Shown here piece by piece: positions 23,901 to 32,159 of a stretch of 64,000 nucleotides of DNA. Positions within the stretch are counted from its first letter, which is position 1; every line of letters begins with the position of its first letter. This DNA is from Nautilus pompilius (Eukaryota; Mollusca; Cephalopoda; Nautilida; Nautilidae): contig JACATO010001143.1 of assembly GCA_018389105.1 (NCBI GenBank), positions 124,001 through 188,000 on the forward strand. Direction: 5' to 3'. Under the pieces are notes generated by a model that saw only the letters and a program-made list of their open reading frames with translations, was not told where the DNA came from and made no database searches. A program made the position numbers and the translations under genes.

Positions 23901-25363
23901 TACACTAAGTACACCTTGACATATGCTTGATGAAAAATACTTGTTGACCAGTGTTATTAGTTCTGGATTTTTCAACTCAAATTATTATTATTTTTTAATT
24001 TATTTTATCAAACTGTTGGAACTTTGTCAGAAGTTCATCTACTGCAGTAATGTTTTTGAGATTTGAGTAAACCTAAATCTATCAATTTGAAATGTGCTTC
24101 CTTGTCTATTTATTGCTGCTCTAACGTAACAGAAAACCAAGGGTTTTCTAAACCAACCCACTTCAGAAATACGTATAAGATTATTTTTACTTAAACAAGA
24201 ATCGTCAGCCATGATCCAAGACCTTAATTCCCAGATGTGTATTTGGTTTACACACTACTGTGTTGAAATAGCCGACAGCAGATGTTTGTGTAAGACATTG
24301 GTTATGCAACAGTGAATTTTAAATGGTCAACATTCAAGATAATGTAGCCATCATGGAGATCAAACACAGGAGAACCAGTAAACAAGATGTTGTATGTCAG
24401 CTTAAAAGAATTGTGGGAGGGTTTCTAAATCATGTTTTTGATTGATTTTAAGCTGTTGTTTTTCATGGCCAACAATCTCTGTTTCAGTTATTTATTTAGA
24501 GTGATCAAAGTATTGACTGGCTTATTTTTTCTCTCCCTAGACAAAGGCGTGAACTAGAGGAATTGCAAATAAAGCATGAAAACGAGCTTCAGGCATTTAT
24601 GAAGAGGAAGGATTTGCGTGTCCTCAAACAGGTGACAGTAAATAATGGACCACTACTAAGTCCTCTGCCCCTTCAGGCTGTCTCTGGGCCTCTGATGTCA
24701 CCCCTACCGCCTGTGGTAGCATCAGCTGTTCCTGACCAGGAAGAAATATTTCAGCCTTGTTCTCCCAGATTTGAAATAATCAGGAGGTATCTACAGCCGA
24801 GAAATTTTGCTCCTAAAGGTAGAGTAGCTGGACAAGTCCATAACCAGTCTGGAACACGGGACGCATGTCCAGCACCTATTATTTCAGTTATGGAAAGTTC
24901 GGCAAAACCAGAAGATTCTGCTGGATCCAGGTCCCTGAGTCCAGATTGTGAAGTTGACTCCACTCACTGTGATCCACTGAATGTACATTCAGATGCTACT
25001 GTGAAACTCAGAAGTTCTTTTGAACACACAAAGTTGGACAAAAGTGCAGAATCCAGTCTGGCTCCCGAACACGACTTATTAGCTGGCCGCCAGGGTGTTT
25101 TTCCTACAGGGTTTCCAGCACTGCTCCCACACCCAAGAATGCTGCAACCTTGGCAGTATCCAAGTTTGAATATGCATGAATCCAGCACAGCTCCAGTATC
25201 ATCAAGCTCAGCATCTTCCCAATTAGTTACTGAGCACTTTTTGAGACAAGGTATGTTTACATTTGCTGGTCTCCAGCAGCAGCAACAGACTACTTGTTCT
25301 TCACAAACTTCAGATCCAGTCGGAACTAAGTTGCTTGACGTACACACTGAAAATCCAAGTTGA
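2952..25363 (+). CDS. WNK: WNK-family protein kinase, C-terminal part (10 exons, 5' end outside window)
   Basis: WNK kinases sense chloride and osmotic state and phosphorylate SPAK/OSR1, which control cation-chloride cotransporters. Ten exons can be spliced in one frame: 2952-2997, 3086-3162, 4039-4152, 5774-5884, 12145-12293, 14110-14329, 15364-15552, 17627-19801, 20685-20758 and 24541-25363. They total 3,978 nt, or 1,325 codons plus a TGA stop, and every junction has AG and GT with matching phase. Recognition rests on the second PF2/OSR1-C-like fold in the exons at 14110 and 15364, two RFx[V/I] SPAK/OSR1-docking motifs in the large exon, and a Gln-rich, Ser-rich linker typical of WNK C-termini. 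The catalytic domain and first PF2 domain are not in the window and must lie to the left. Family assignment is firm; which paralogue it is, and any alternative splicing, are not known. Confidence 0.88.
3086..3162 (+). CDS. WNK: WNK exon (linker)
   Basis: The acceptor is ttttcacttacag and the donor is atg|gtaacc. Two bases complete the previous codon, then 25 codons follow (VSSEPSTQLLPEGTG...). The intron before it is only 88 nt (2998-3085), the shortest in the window. Confidence 0.65.
3241..4038 (+). other. WNK intron
   Basis: Intron sequence with homopolymer runs, including a G-run near 3743-3753. Nothing else recognised. Confidence 0.4.
4039..4152 (+). CDS. WNK: WNK exon (Pro/His-rich linker)
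   Basis: The acceptor is gtttcag and the donor is cag|gtacat; 38 codons in phase 0 (PGHPPPGNKSM... ending FLCALQ). An internal ccag|gtaata at 4056/4057 could act as an alternative donor. The exon is low-complexity, so homology is weak and the call rests on phase and splice sites. Confidence 0.6.
5774..5884 (+). CDS. WNK: WNK exon (Ser/Gln-rich linker)
   Basis: The acceptor is catgcag and the donor is aag|gtgtgt; 37 codons in phase 0 (GQSNSTPSITVQDSSNQG...). It joins the flanking exons without a frame change. Confidence 0.65.
5885..8251 (+). other. WNK intron, left of transposon copy 1
   Basis: It holds a short GTCA tandem (about 5897-5920), a fragment at about 6836-6868 that matches the 62-bp minisatellite unit, and a GGGAGGCAAC motif near 6688. 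The rest is AT-rich and unrecognised. Confidence 0.4.
8255..10003 (+). mobile_element. TTA-flanked DNA transposon, copy 1 (defective)
   Basis: Terminal inverted repeats CACTGGTCAACA at 8255 and at the right end (10003) are flanked by TTA on both sides (8252-8254, 10004-10006), a likely 3-bp target duplication. Inside the ends, a longer inverted repeat pairs about 8301-8385 with about 9887-9975 (shared core TCTGGGGTTTT, CGCTGA, GGCTCTAGTTT). The element lies in a WNK intron in the gene's orientation and contains a transposase-like gene lacking its N-terminus and carrying one frameshift. Confidence 0.75.
8508..9535 (+). pseudogene. Transposase-like gene of copy 1 (N-terminally deleted, one frameshift)
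   Basis: Two overlapping frames, 8508-9287 and 9185-9535, make one protein interrupted near 9215-9225 in a TTTTGGG tract. Visible blocks: KVVLLHNGNKFAPVPLGHS, CVDLKMVNFLLGQQSGYTKY, CFLCLWDSRA, PPLHIKLGLMKQFVKALN, GIFDGPQIRTLM, then in the second frame NLGDYSEEQGERFHQDIK and RYQGKWDEHMMADYCW, ending with a basic tail. I recognise it as a widespread invertebrate protein usually annotated as uncharacterised. The 'C[VG]DLK', CxxC, 'LH.KLG' and 'GERFHQD...E.RY' spacing looks like a DDE transposase with a zinc insertion, as in KDZ elements, but that is inference. The N-terminal finger present in copy 2 is missing. Confidence 0.7.
10007..12144 (-). other. WNK intron with unclassified coding-like relic
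   Basis: Between about 10080 and 11300 both strands have unusually balanced composition and broken open stretches, e.g. on the - strand at 11128-10937 (ETVPMNDPILEGQDSVLPID). It looks like an old mobile-element gene, but I could not assign a family. From 11300 to 12144 the DNA is AT-rich, with a poly-T tract before the exon at 12145. Confidence 0.3.
12145..12293 (+). CDS. WNK: WNK exon preceding the second PF2-like domain
   Basis: A long poly-T tract and gccttgcag precede it; the donor is gag|gtaaaa. It starts in phase 0 (AVNLSGLDIFAAQQYQQQMF...) and leaves two bases that make a Ser codon with the first base at 14110. The intron to its left is 6.3 kb and holds a transposon copy. Confidence 0.75.
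12294..13476 (+). other. WNK intron
   Basis: AT-rich, with TGG/G-rich repeats at about 12440-12467. No gene or element recognised. Confidence 0.4.
13481..13702. mobile_element. piggyBac-type MITE (222 bp, TTAA target sites)
   Basis: Flanked by TTAA at 13477-13480 and 13703-13706. Ends are CCCTTACGATGCT on the left and, read inward from the right, CCCTTTCAATGCT. TTAA duplication plus CCCTT ends are the piggyBac hallmark; no transposase is inside. Confidence 0.7.
14110..14329 (+). CDS. WNK: WNK exon: second PF2/OSR1-C-like domain, first half
   Basis: The acceptor is accaacag and the donor is ttg|gtaaaa. A basic stretch (KSRRKSRVKRKKG) leads into the beta-strand signature of the WNK PF2-like fold: LRLTILSV, then VECRLDT, then SVTFQFALENDKPEEIAENL. 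In the family this fold binds RFx[V/I] peptides. The 'D-PEEIAE' turn is the clearest signature. Confidence 0.85.
15364..15552 (+). CDS. WNK: WNK exon: second PF2/OSR1-C-like domain, helical half
   Basis: The acceptor is ttttcgcag and the donor is aag|gtattg; 63 codons in phase 0. It continues the previous exon with VAEELLPEQQSSNFIELLEG and the helix VIRLVKENQNKAV, matching the 'V-E-N-F-L...F...L...I' end of PF2-like domains. A Ser/Thr-rich tail follows. Confidence 0.85.
15553..16207 (+). other. WNK intron
   Basis: AT-rich; nothing recognised before the Tigger-like element. Confidence 0.4.
16210..16922 (-). mobile_element. Tigger/pogo-like element (713 bp, decayed)
   Basis: Inverted ends TAGTAAAATCTCAATTTAA on the left and, read inward from the right, CAGTAAAACCTCAATTTAA, flanked by TA dinucleotides (16208-16209, 16923-16924). 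Inside, on the - strand near 16375, FQAGDGWLWRFCK resembles the 'F.AS.GWL.RF..RH' motif of the CENP-B/Tigger DNA-binding domain. Stops show it is inactive. The end sequence and TA target fit the Tc1/mariner superfamily. Confidence 0.62.
16925..17626 (+). other. WNK intron
   Basis: AT-rich, nothing recognised besides the acceptor tract before 17627. Confidence 0.4.
17627..19801 (+). CDS. WNK: WNK large exon: Gln/Ser-rich scaffold with RFx[V/I] motifs
   Basis: This is a single 2,175-nt exon (725 codons, phase 0). The acceptor is tttttag and the donor is cag|gtattc. It is mostly disordered: a Gln/Leu-rich tract at about 18370-18530, then a Pro/Ser patch (PPPSPTQS). Two SPAK/OSR1-docking motifs are visible, RFTI at 19160-19171 and RFQV at 19325-19336, both in basic and Ser-rich contexts as in vertebrate WNKs. 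Large undivided exons carrying the WNK middle region are also seen in vertebrates, which is background knowledge, not something shown here. Confidence 0.88.
19802..20684 (+). other. WNK intron
   Basis: AT-rich; an in-frame extension of the large exon stops at 19861 (TAA), so read-through would add only 20 codons. AATAAA motifs occur near 20518 and could serve an early-ending transcript, but nothing else supports one. Confidence 0.35.
20685..20758 (+). CDS. WNK: WNK exon (acidic linker)
   Basis: The acceptor is gattttgtag and the donor is gag|gtaaaa; 24 codons plus two bases (ETSEDIHSSHYLLENDEEYK...). The leftover AG joins the A at 24541 to make Arg. Confidence 0.8.
21087..21365 (+). repeat. 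tRNA-derived SINE
   Basis: A head resembling tRNA: box-A-like TGGCTTATGACTGACTAGC and box-B-like GGTCCAAGTTTGATCCC about 45 nt apart. A body and tail follow (GTTAACAGTTACCATGACAC). The tail matches the sequence after the 62-bp minisatellite at 39290-39340 (GTTAACAGTAACCATGGCAC). Confidence 0.6.
21366..22484 (+). other. WNK intron
   Basis: AT-rich; a 146-codon open frame at 21766-22206 has no recognisable domain and a composition like the surrounding intron, so it is not called. Confidence 0.35.
22488..23953 (-). mobile_element. TTA-flanked DNA transposon, copy 2 (defective)
   Basis: Ends CACTGGTCAACAA at 22488 and, inverted, at 23953, with TTA on both sides (22485-22487, 23954-23956). Subterminal inverted repeats include ATGCTGATTTCAAA. 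The coding strand is -, opposite to copy 1 and to the host gene. The interior differs enough from copy 1 to be another subfamily. Confidence 0.75.
22654..23534 (-). pseudogene. Transposase-like gene of copy 2 (zinc finger kept, middle and C-terminus deleted)
   Basis: The start at 23534 gives MSRHCRNPPGVFCCVCGQF. After a one-base slip near 23421 the frame continues with YKLYFDCPLGDQDKLWALHF and ICSACSNGL, giving two CxxC pairs, likely one C4 zinc finger. Then MPFAIPMIWREPKDHENMEL jumps directly into CGDLKVIGMLMGMQSGFTKY, CFLCLWDSRA, PPLHIKLGLMKQF and AWNAFNWICENFLGNEK, after which the family's GERFHQD end is gone. Copies 1 and 2 therefore keep complementary parts of one protein. Confidence 0.7.
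23957..24540 (+). other. WNK intron
   Basis: AT-rich; pyrimidine tract and branch region before the last exon. Nothing else seen. Confidence 0.4.
24541..25363 (+). CDS. WNK: WNK last exon: coiled coil and C-terminus
   Basis: The acceptor is ctctccctag. The exon opens with a charged heptad-like helix (RQRRELEELQIKHENEL...), placed where vertebrate WNKs have the C-terminal coiled coil with its HQ motif. Here the pair reads HE. A Pro/Ser/Gln-rich tail follows, with GLQQQQQT near the end and TGA at 25361-25363. The helix assignment is by pattern; any role in dimerisation is inference. Confidence 0.85.
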
Positions 25364-25806
25364 ACTTAATGATGCTGCCACATGTCTTTCATTCATTTCT
25401 TCACAGATGTTTTGATGTAAATAACTTTTTTTTGAAAGGGAAGTGATATTAGCTGCAAAATTTTCTACACATGAAATCTCTTTCCATAGTTGTAGTTAAT
25501 GTTGCAAGCAAGTGAATCATCCAAGGCGTGTTTGCTTTTTGCAGTATTTCTTCTGTTTTGCTTTTCACATTTGAAATGTAATTGAGATTCTGAAAGTTAA
25601 GAACTTCTACCTGGTCGTTAAGATAGACAAAAAACAAGCTGTCAGTGCTGTTGGGTTTATGTACAGTTTGGCTGCATATTTAAGTCTAATCTAGTCCAAA
25701 TATTGAAATGTTCGATTTTGCATTAAACATTGGATTCTGTACAATATCAGTGCAGTAATCTTCTGACTTGTATCTCTTGAAAGCTTAGGGTTTCAAATTA
25801 TATTAA

Positions 25807-25812
25807 AATAAA
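25807..25812 (+). promoter_or_regulatory. WNK polyadenylation signal (candidate)
   Basis: The first good AATAAA downstream of the WNK stop, 444 nt away. It would give a 3' UTR of about 460 nt; usage cannot be confirmed from sequence. Confidence 0.45.
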
Positions 25813-28800
25813 GCTGCATTTGGTGGGCATTATCTTGTAGGTTTTGTTCTTTTTGCTGTATTTGTTTGTCAACCACCCACTATGTTTTAAAGGGTTAGCT
25901 CCACTGTGATGAAATGCAGATTTTTTAATGCACTGTGACAATAACCAGGTGGATTATATTGTAACTCAGACAGTAGCAGGTAATTTCTTTGTGTGCGTGT
26001 GTGTGACATGCCACTCTCTTAATCACATTGAATAATCTAAATCAAGTTGGATCATTATGTAGTCACAGCAAGAATCAAGCGATTTATAGTATTCTATTCC
26101 ATAAGGAGAACCTCTATATCATGTATGATTAAGCTGCCGTGTTTACTATGTTGTAGGTTCAGAACCACTTTTTAGCCCCTGTCGTTAGTCAGTAATCAGA
26201 CAACTCACTTGTCTTGCTATTAGCTGTGGAGTAAAGAAAGCTTATTGGCTGTTTTATTCTGCACTTGTCTCGCCTCCTAACTTTTGCATTATAAGATGAT
26301 CTCACAACCTGGGATTATTTTTATTCTTCAATCTAGTCATCTGCAGTGTTTTCTAATGCTGCAAGTTGAACTCCTCAAGGATTACTCTATTCATCTGGCA
26401 GCCTTATCACCCCCTATGACCCTTTATTTACTGCCTGAAAACTACTGGCCCCTCATGCACAGCTATTTACTTTACAGGAAAATTTTTAATTTTCTAAATA
26501 TTGTAAATTAACAAGGATATTGCTGTTACTGCAACAAAAAAAGAGATTATATTGCAATTTTGTTCAATATTAAGTAATTACCTTCTGTATCTGATGTAAT
26601 ACATGACTTTAAAAAAAAATTTCTTTTCCTTCCTTGAGTTAAATAATCAAATTTTTTTGTTTTTAAAGTATCCTGATATTTGAAACTTTATAGTGAATAG
26701 TTAACTATTGCTTTAAAACCTTAAAAGTCAGTTTCTTGTAGTGTCTTTTGCCCCATATGTAAACAAACTGCTCCAGCATTCACTGATTTAACTAAGTTCT
26801 ATGGTAAAACTTTCCGTGCAGTTGAATAACTTCACATTTTTTCTAGACTAAGCATTGTGAGTATGATGTAGGTGTGTGATTTTGTACAAGTTAGTAGTAT
26901 TGACATGAGATCTGGCTTTGCTAATATATTCATAAGTTAAGAATTTGCTAATTTAAAATTTACCTTTAAAAAAAATAACAACATACTATTCTTGTGTTTC
27001 AAACAAATCTTTTATCTTTTTCCATTTAACTGTAGTATCAAGTTACTCTTCAAAAAAATCTCACTTTATTAAATTAAATAAACTTTAAAATAAAAGTATT
27101 ATGTTAGTTTTCAACTGAAATAAGTTCAAATTGAAATAATATATTTGTTAAAATTTGTATTGGAGATGAATTTTGCAGCTTTGTTGAACTCTGCGTACCT
27201 GTATAGTTGGAATTCTTTTGAAGTGATGGCCACTCTTCGGGTTGGTTGCACATGTAAAAAATTCAGCGTCTGTTGGAGAACTCTCTTAATATCAGATCTG
27301 TTTAGGGGAAAATTTTTTAGATACTTCAAAAATTCTGTGAAGTTGGTAAATTAACTTTATAGAAATTACAATGTATTTTTCTAGGTCTCAGTATTTTCAG
27401 AATTAATTTATGAAACTGATATTGCATTTTTGAATTTGTAATCTGCTTGATTACTCTTACATGTGAAATTTTCTTTAGTACAACAAACAAAACTTGACAA
27501 TTTTTTTTTGTCCTTGCATTTAGATAATTTTGCCATTATTCATAATCTTTGCTCATTAAAAACTGATTTTAGTCTGATATTTGTCAAACAAACAGTGAAA
27601 AGAAATGCGTATATTGCAAACTTTGTTCCAGATTTCTGCTTATTTTTGGCCGTGTGTGTTAGTTTACAAGCAATTTTAAGAGATTTAAGCCATGGGTTCC
27701 AGTTAGGTTTTTGTTGTTTACATGAGGGTTTAATATACATTGCATAATTCTGACTCGGGGAAGAGGGTGGGAGAGAGGCTAAAAATCTTTATCTTGATTG
27801 TAATTTTTTTTCTTTCTTTAAATTTTTTGTGTTAATAAGCCTGAGAAGTTCCACTGTAGGTGTGTGTGCTTGTAACCGTTTGAGAATTTACTTAGTGTGT
27901 GGCAGATTGGGGCAGTTGTCTTGGGAAAGTCTCTCATCCCCTCAAACAACTTACAATATTTAACTATATACTATAATAAACAAGTCATTGGATATTTTTA
28001 ATTGATTTAGATTTTAGGTTTTGCATTTCTACCAGCATAGCTGTTCTAAATATCACACAGTAAAGTTTGTATTTCAGCCTATTTGACATGGTGGTTTATG
28101 TAATGACTGACTGACTTTTCTTAAACATAGGAGGCAGACTAATTAAGCGTTGGTTTTAGTGATATTGGCAGTTGTTTCTTTCCAATTATTCACCGTTTGT
28201 TTGCAATGAAAGCATCCAAAACAGCAGCATTTCTGTTAAGTGGTCGCTTCTTGCTGGGCATCTGATGTGTGCTCAAGTAGTCAGTGCCAGCCATCATCAG
28301 GTAATGTGATTGTTTGGAATTCTAGTTAAGTCATCTGAACCATTCGCTAAAAAAAAGGATCAGCCAGGTATGGCATTAAAGTTGCAAATTCACTGATTTA
28401 ATTATTAGACTTACCTCTAACATTTAATTTTAGTCAACAGCTAATAAGACCTTCGAGCAAGAGCGAAATAGATGCATCATGATGCAGCATCCTTTCTGAG
28501 TACTTAATGCCACCGCAGAGCAAATGTTAACATTTAGTGTCTCCAGGCAGGACAATGCATAAAGACTTTGTTTTACTGACTACCGTGCAACTTGAGCTTC
28601 CAGAAGTTGGTTCTGCATCAGGAAGTCTCAGTGGTTTTAATTCTCTCTCTTATCAGATGTTGGAGGGGGGGCAATATTTCAGTACATCACCGATTTCATG
28701 CTGTGACTTGTTGCCTGTTTTGAAGGATGCTTGGTCGTGTAAGAGGCTTAGGCTGTGTTGGTAACTTCTGAAGAGGTGAGTGAGCATAGGTGCTGGATTC

Positions 28801-29860
28801 TCTGGTTAAGTTTAGTCTGTTGCCATTGTGTGTGTCCGTGCGTGTGTGCGTAATAGCATTTAGATGTGAACAAGAAAGCAGAAGAAAACTTGCATACTTA
28901 ATCAGTATTCTAAAGGAGAGTTGCCGTGGAAACATCTCTTGCTTGTCTGAGATTGCAATGTACATGAGCGCCTCTTCTGGCTTCATATTTTGATTGCTCA
29001 CACTGCTGAGCTACCCAAATTATTATTATTTTTTTTTGAAAAGGGGCTAGCCAACAACTATACGAATGTATCTTGACCCCTGACAAAATATGTGACCTGA
29101 AAACAAACTGAAGGGTAGTTCCTCGCCCCCCTCCCGCAATCTTCCTCCTGCTGCAGAGGTTCGGGTGGAGAGAGAGAGACTGAAGGTGAGGCATTGTAGC
29201 GTTGTGTGAGCAAAGATGCTGATGTGGGATTGCGAAAATGAGTAATTTATTGGTAACTGGAGTCGTGCAGTTAGATGGGGAAAATGAACATTTCTCCCAT
29301 TCTTATAACCATTTATGTTTGATAGAAGTGGAATCTGTGCGCACTCGTTACTGGACAATGGAAAACAAAAAAACCTTCATTGGTTGGTAATTGCTGTTAT
29401 TTTATTTTCAAACTTTGGGAAATGCAAGCTTTCTGAAGTAAAGAAGCATCGTGAAACTTGATTATTTTTTTTTTTGCTTTGTAGTTTATTTTTTTGAGGT
29501 GAAAAGAGTTTTGTTTCATCCTGTTGAGCATTAAACGAGAGAAATTAGATTTTCCCTCACTTCCCTCCCCTTGTCAGGTGGAGAGAACCATGAAAGTATC
29601 ACCTACAAATTGTGTTCGTCGTTGAAGAAGAGACTAGAAAGTGGTTTGGCGGCGCCATGATATTGCAGCACAAAGTCCTAATCACTAGAAGGAACACTTT
29701 TTTAAATGGATGTGCTTGGAAACCATTTTAGGCAAATATATGAAGACTGCTTCTGGATGAGATAAAATGAATTTTCACCTAAAATATCTTTAAAAACTAT
29801 TTTAGTCCAACAACCAGTACTACCTTTGCTTGGTTACAGTCAACTGCTAGCTACACTGTT
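25813..29860. other. Intergenic spacer right of WNK
   Basis: AT-rich with scattered poly-A/T, a GT tract near 25990 and a G-run near 28665. From about 28500 to 29700 GC content and CpG rise slightly, which might mark a promoter for the candidate exon at 29861, but no gene is established. Confidence 0.35.
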
Positions 29861-29929
29861 ATGCACCAGCCTCCTGATGGGCATTTGACAAAGAGACCAA
29901 CTTCGACAAAGGCAGATGATAACAGGATA
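29861..29929 (+). CDS. Candidate first coding exon, unknown gene
   Basis: ATG followed by 23 open codons (MHQPPDGHLTKRPTSTKADD...) ending at a strong donor, ata|gtaagt. The peptide is polar and not low-complexity. No downstream exon with matching phase was confirmed, so this may be chance. Confidence 0.25.
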
Positions 29930-29994
29930 GTAAGTTGTGGTTCTGTAGTCTGTCACTTGAAAAAAAATATGTTACTTCTGGTCTTTCTTATTAA

Positions 29995-30120
29995 TGGTCA
30001 TTCATTTAGGACCCTTGAACCCGCTTGCCAGTGCTTTCACAAGAGGCGTAACCTCTCCCCACCCCCCACCCCCTGGTTTCAGTTCCTTAAACTGAGCAGA
30101 GGTTAGTTGCTGCCTAGTTA
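29995..30120. repeat. SINE-like repeat (shares sequence with 52980-53100)
   Basis: Contains CCTTGAACCCGC, then a C-rich tract and CCCCTGGTTTCAGTTCCTTA, then AGGTTAG. The copy near 53030 reads CCTTCGAACCCGC, a G/C-rich tract, CCCCTGGTGTCAATTTCCTA and AGGTTAG. TTCGAACCC is close to a tRNA T-loop, so a tRNA-derived SINE is likely. Confidence 0.45.
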
Positions 30121-30562
30121 AAAGAAAACAAATAAAAGCATCAATCTTTTTATCACTAAAATGTGCATCCTCATCTTTAATTAACGTTTTATATCTGCTA
30201 TCTGGTGTACATTTGGCAAAACTTTTGTTTCCCTAAAGAGATTAAATAATCATTTAAATTATTACACACATGGTTCATTATTTTAAGTTAGGAAGCCGCC
30301 TACTCAGGAAAGAGATGTTTATCAGTACTTAAACTGATCCTTTCTATCACTATTGAGCAGCATCCATTTAAGATCAGCTGAGTATTGCTTTATTAGGTTA
30401 CTAAGTGAATTGGAGAAGCACGAATCTACTTCCAATGTTTGTTTTACTTTAACACCCCCCTTCCTCTTTGATTAAGAATGCTACAAATGTTGCTCTTATC
30501 ACTTGTGTTGTTTTTTTTTTGTGAAGCAGACTTGTGGAAGATTGGTTGTCTCTTTGTTGTAG

Positions 30563-30604
30563 AGATGATGATAGTGTGAGAGTCAAAGAGGAGCCCTGTT
30601 TATG
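30563..30604 (+). CDS. Candidate short exon, unknown gene
   Basis: The acceptor is ctttgttgtag and the donor tatg|gtgagt. One frame reads DDDSVRVKEEPCLW, with VKEE as a possible SUMO-site pattern. Its phase does not match the candidate exons at 29861 or 31960, so it cannot simply be joined to them. Confidence 0.2.
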
Positions 30605-31849
30605 GTGAGTAGTGTTGATCAAGCTTTTGGGGGAAGTCTTGATGTCGGCCAGAACGTGTAAAGGTTAACCAAGAGTGTGTCATGCCATTATGCGGCAGCC
30701 TCTCACTCAAGAATTCTGGCACATCTTTTGGTTCCCTTCAGATTTTTTTTTTTTGCTTGTGGCATCTCATTCTTTCAGAACACCATCTTCCTCCAATAGG
30801 TCCGATTCTTTCTGTGATTTAGTTCCACTGCATTTGAGAGGTGTTGTTATCTCCCTTTAAATATTTTTTTCAAAAAAAAACCATTGCAACTGTCACCTAA
30901 TTCTAAGATTAAATCTGTCTTTTAAAATCAAAGAGAGAATTTGTTCTGCAACTCCAAGGTTTTCTAGTTCTAATGTTTCTTTGGAAAAATCAAAAGAATG
31001 TCCTTAGGTTGGGTGCAAATGCAAGATTCTGAGGGTGGTAAAAATGTAATCTAAGAGGAGATAATCATGTTCATTACTACTAACGATTTATCTCTAGGTG
31101 AAAATAAGTTACTAAATTTGCTTAGTGTTTTAATGAATTATGTAAGAATGTTTAAGACTAGGTATACTTTTAAAATCAAGTTAAGTTCTTTTGTATTAAT
31201 ACCATGTTAGCAAAATAATAATAATGTTATAAGATGCCTTTATGAGAGAGTGCTTCAAAGTGGGACTTTGGGTTTGAGATTCTAGCAAGGTGGGTACAAA
31301 TAAAAGGAATGTTCTGATGTGATGCTGAGCAGTTTGTTTCTGCTGCTGATGATACCAGATGGAGCATTTGTTTTATTGACTAAGGGGATGATTTACTGTT
31401 CAAATGGCCCTGTCATTTGCTTTGAATTTGATGGATAACGTGAAGAGACTGATCTGAATTAACCACCCAACTTTTTGAGTTACCAAAAATAAGCCTGGCT
31501 CTACTTGACCATTCTCTCCCCCAAGTTCTTCCATAAATTGAATTGGGAGCATTTTGACTCACTGGGGTTAGCAGTACTTTTTACTTTTGGGTTTCTACCT
31601 TCCATCTACAGTGAAGTTATGTTGGTAATTTTGGGAAGGTTTCCCAAACAGTACTAATGTAGCAAAGCTTTTGTTTGTTTTTTTTTTTAAAAATTGCAAG
31701 TTACTGGGGTGGTTCGAATGAAGTTCATCTATAATGGTATCCAGCCAGGTTTCATTTGATTGTTCTAAGAGTATAAGAAGAGTCGGGGGGGTGGTAGTGT
31801 TCCAAAAGAATATGGAGCGTTTGTGTTCATTAAAGTCTTGTGATCGACA

Positions 31850-32095
31850 TTACAGGGGTGGGTAGTGGTTTTGTGTTGTACTGCTGATGCTGCCATACAC
31901 CAGCCTGTGGAGATGTCTAATGATTCTTGATTTTTGCCACATTTGTATCCAATTTTCAGTGTTTGGTTTATAGCACAGTGGTGGTTCTTTTGGCTTTGGG
32001 CAACCAGGATGCACATGAACAGTATCTAATGGCTTCATTTGAACTGGACAGTCAACAATGGAATATCCACCGCCTACGTATGTGCCCCCTTTTAG
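31850..32095. other. Two-strand coding-like segment, unknown
   Basis: On the + strand 31960-32077 is bounded by a good acceptor (ccaattttcag) and donor (tac|gtatgt) and reads ALGNQDAHEQYLMASFELDS. On the - strand, the same bases are open from about 32095 to a stop at 31850 and read VHVHPGCPKPKEPPLCYKPN, TENWIQMWQKSR. Either could be a real exon or a mobile-element fragment; the sequence alone does not decide. Confidence 0.3.
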
Positions 32096-32159
32096 CTTTT
32101 AACCACATGACTTTGCTGATCTATTTGAGTTACAGGGGTTGTCTATTTACTTAAATCAA

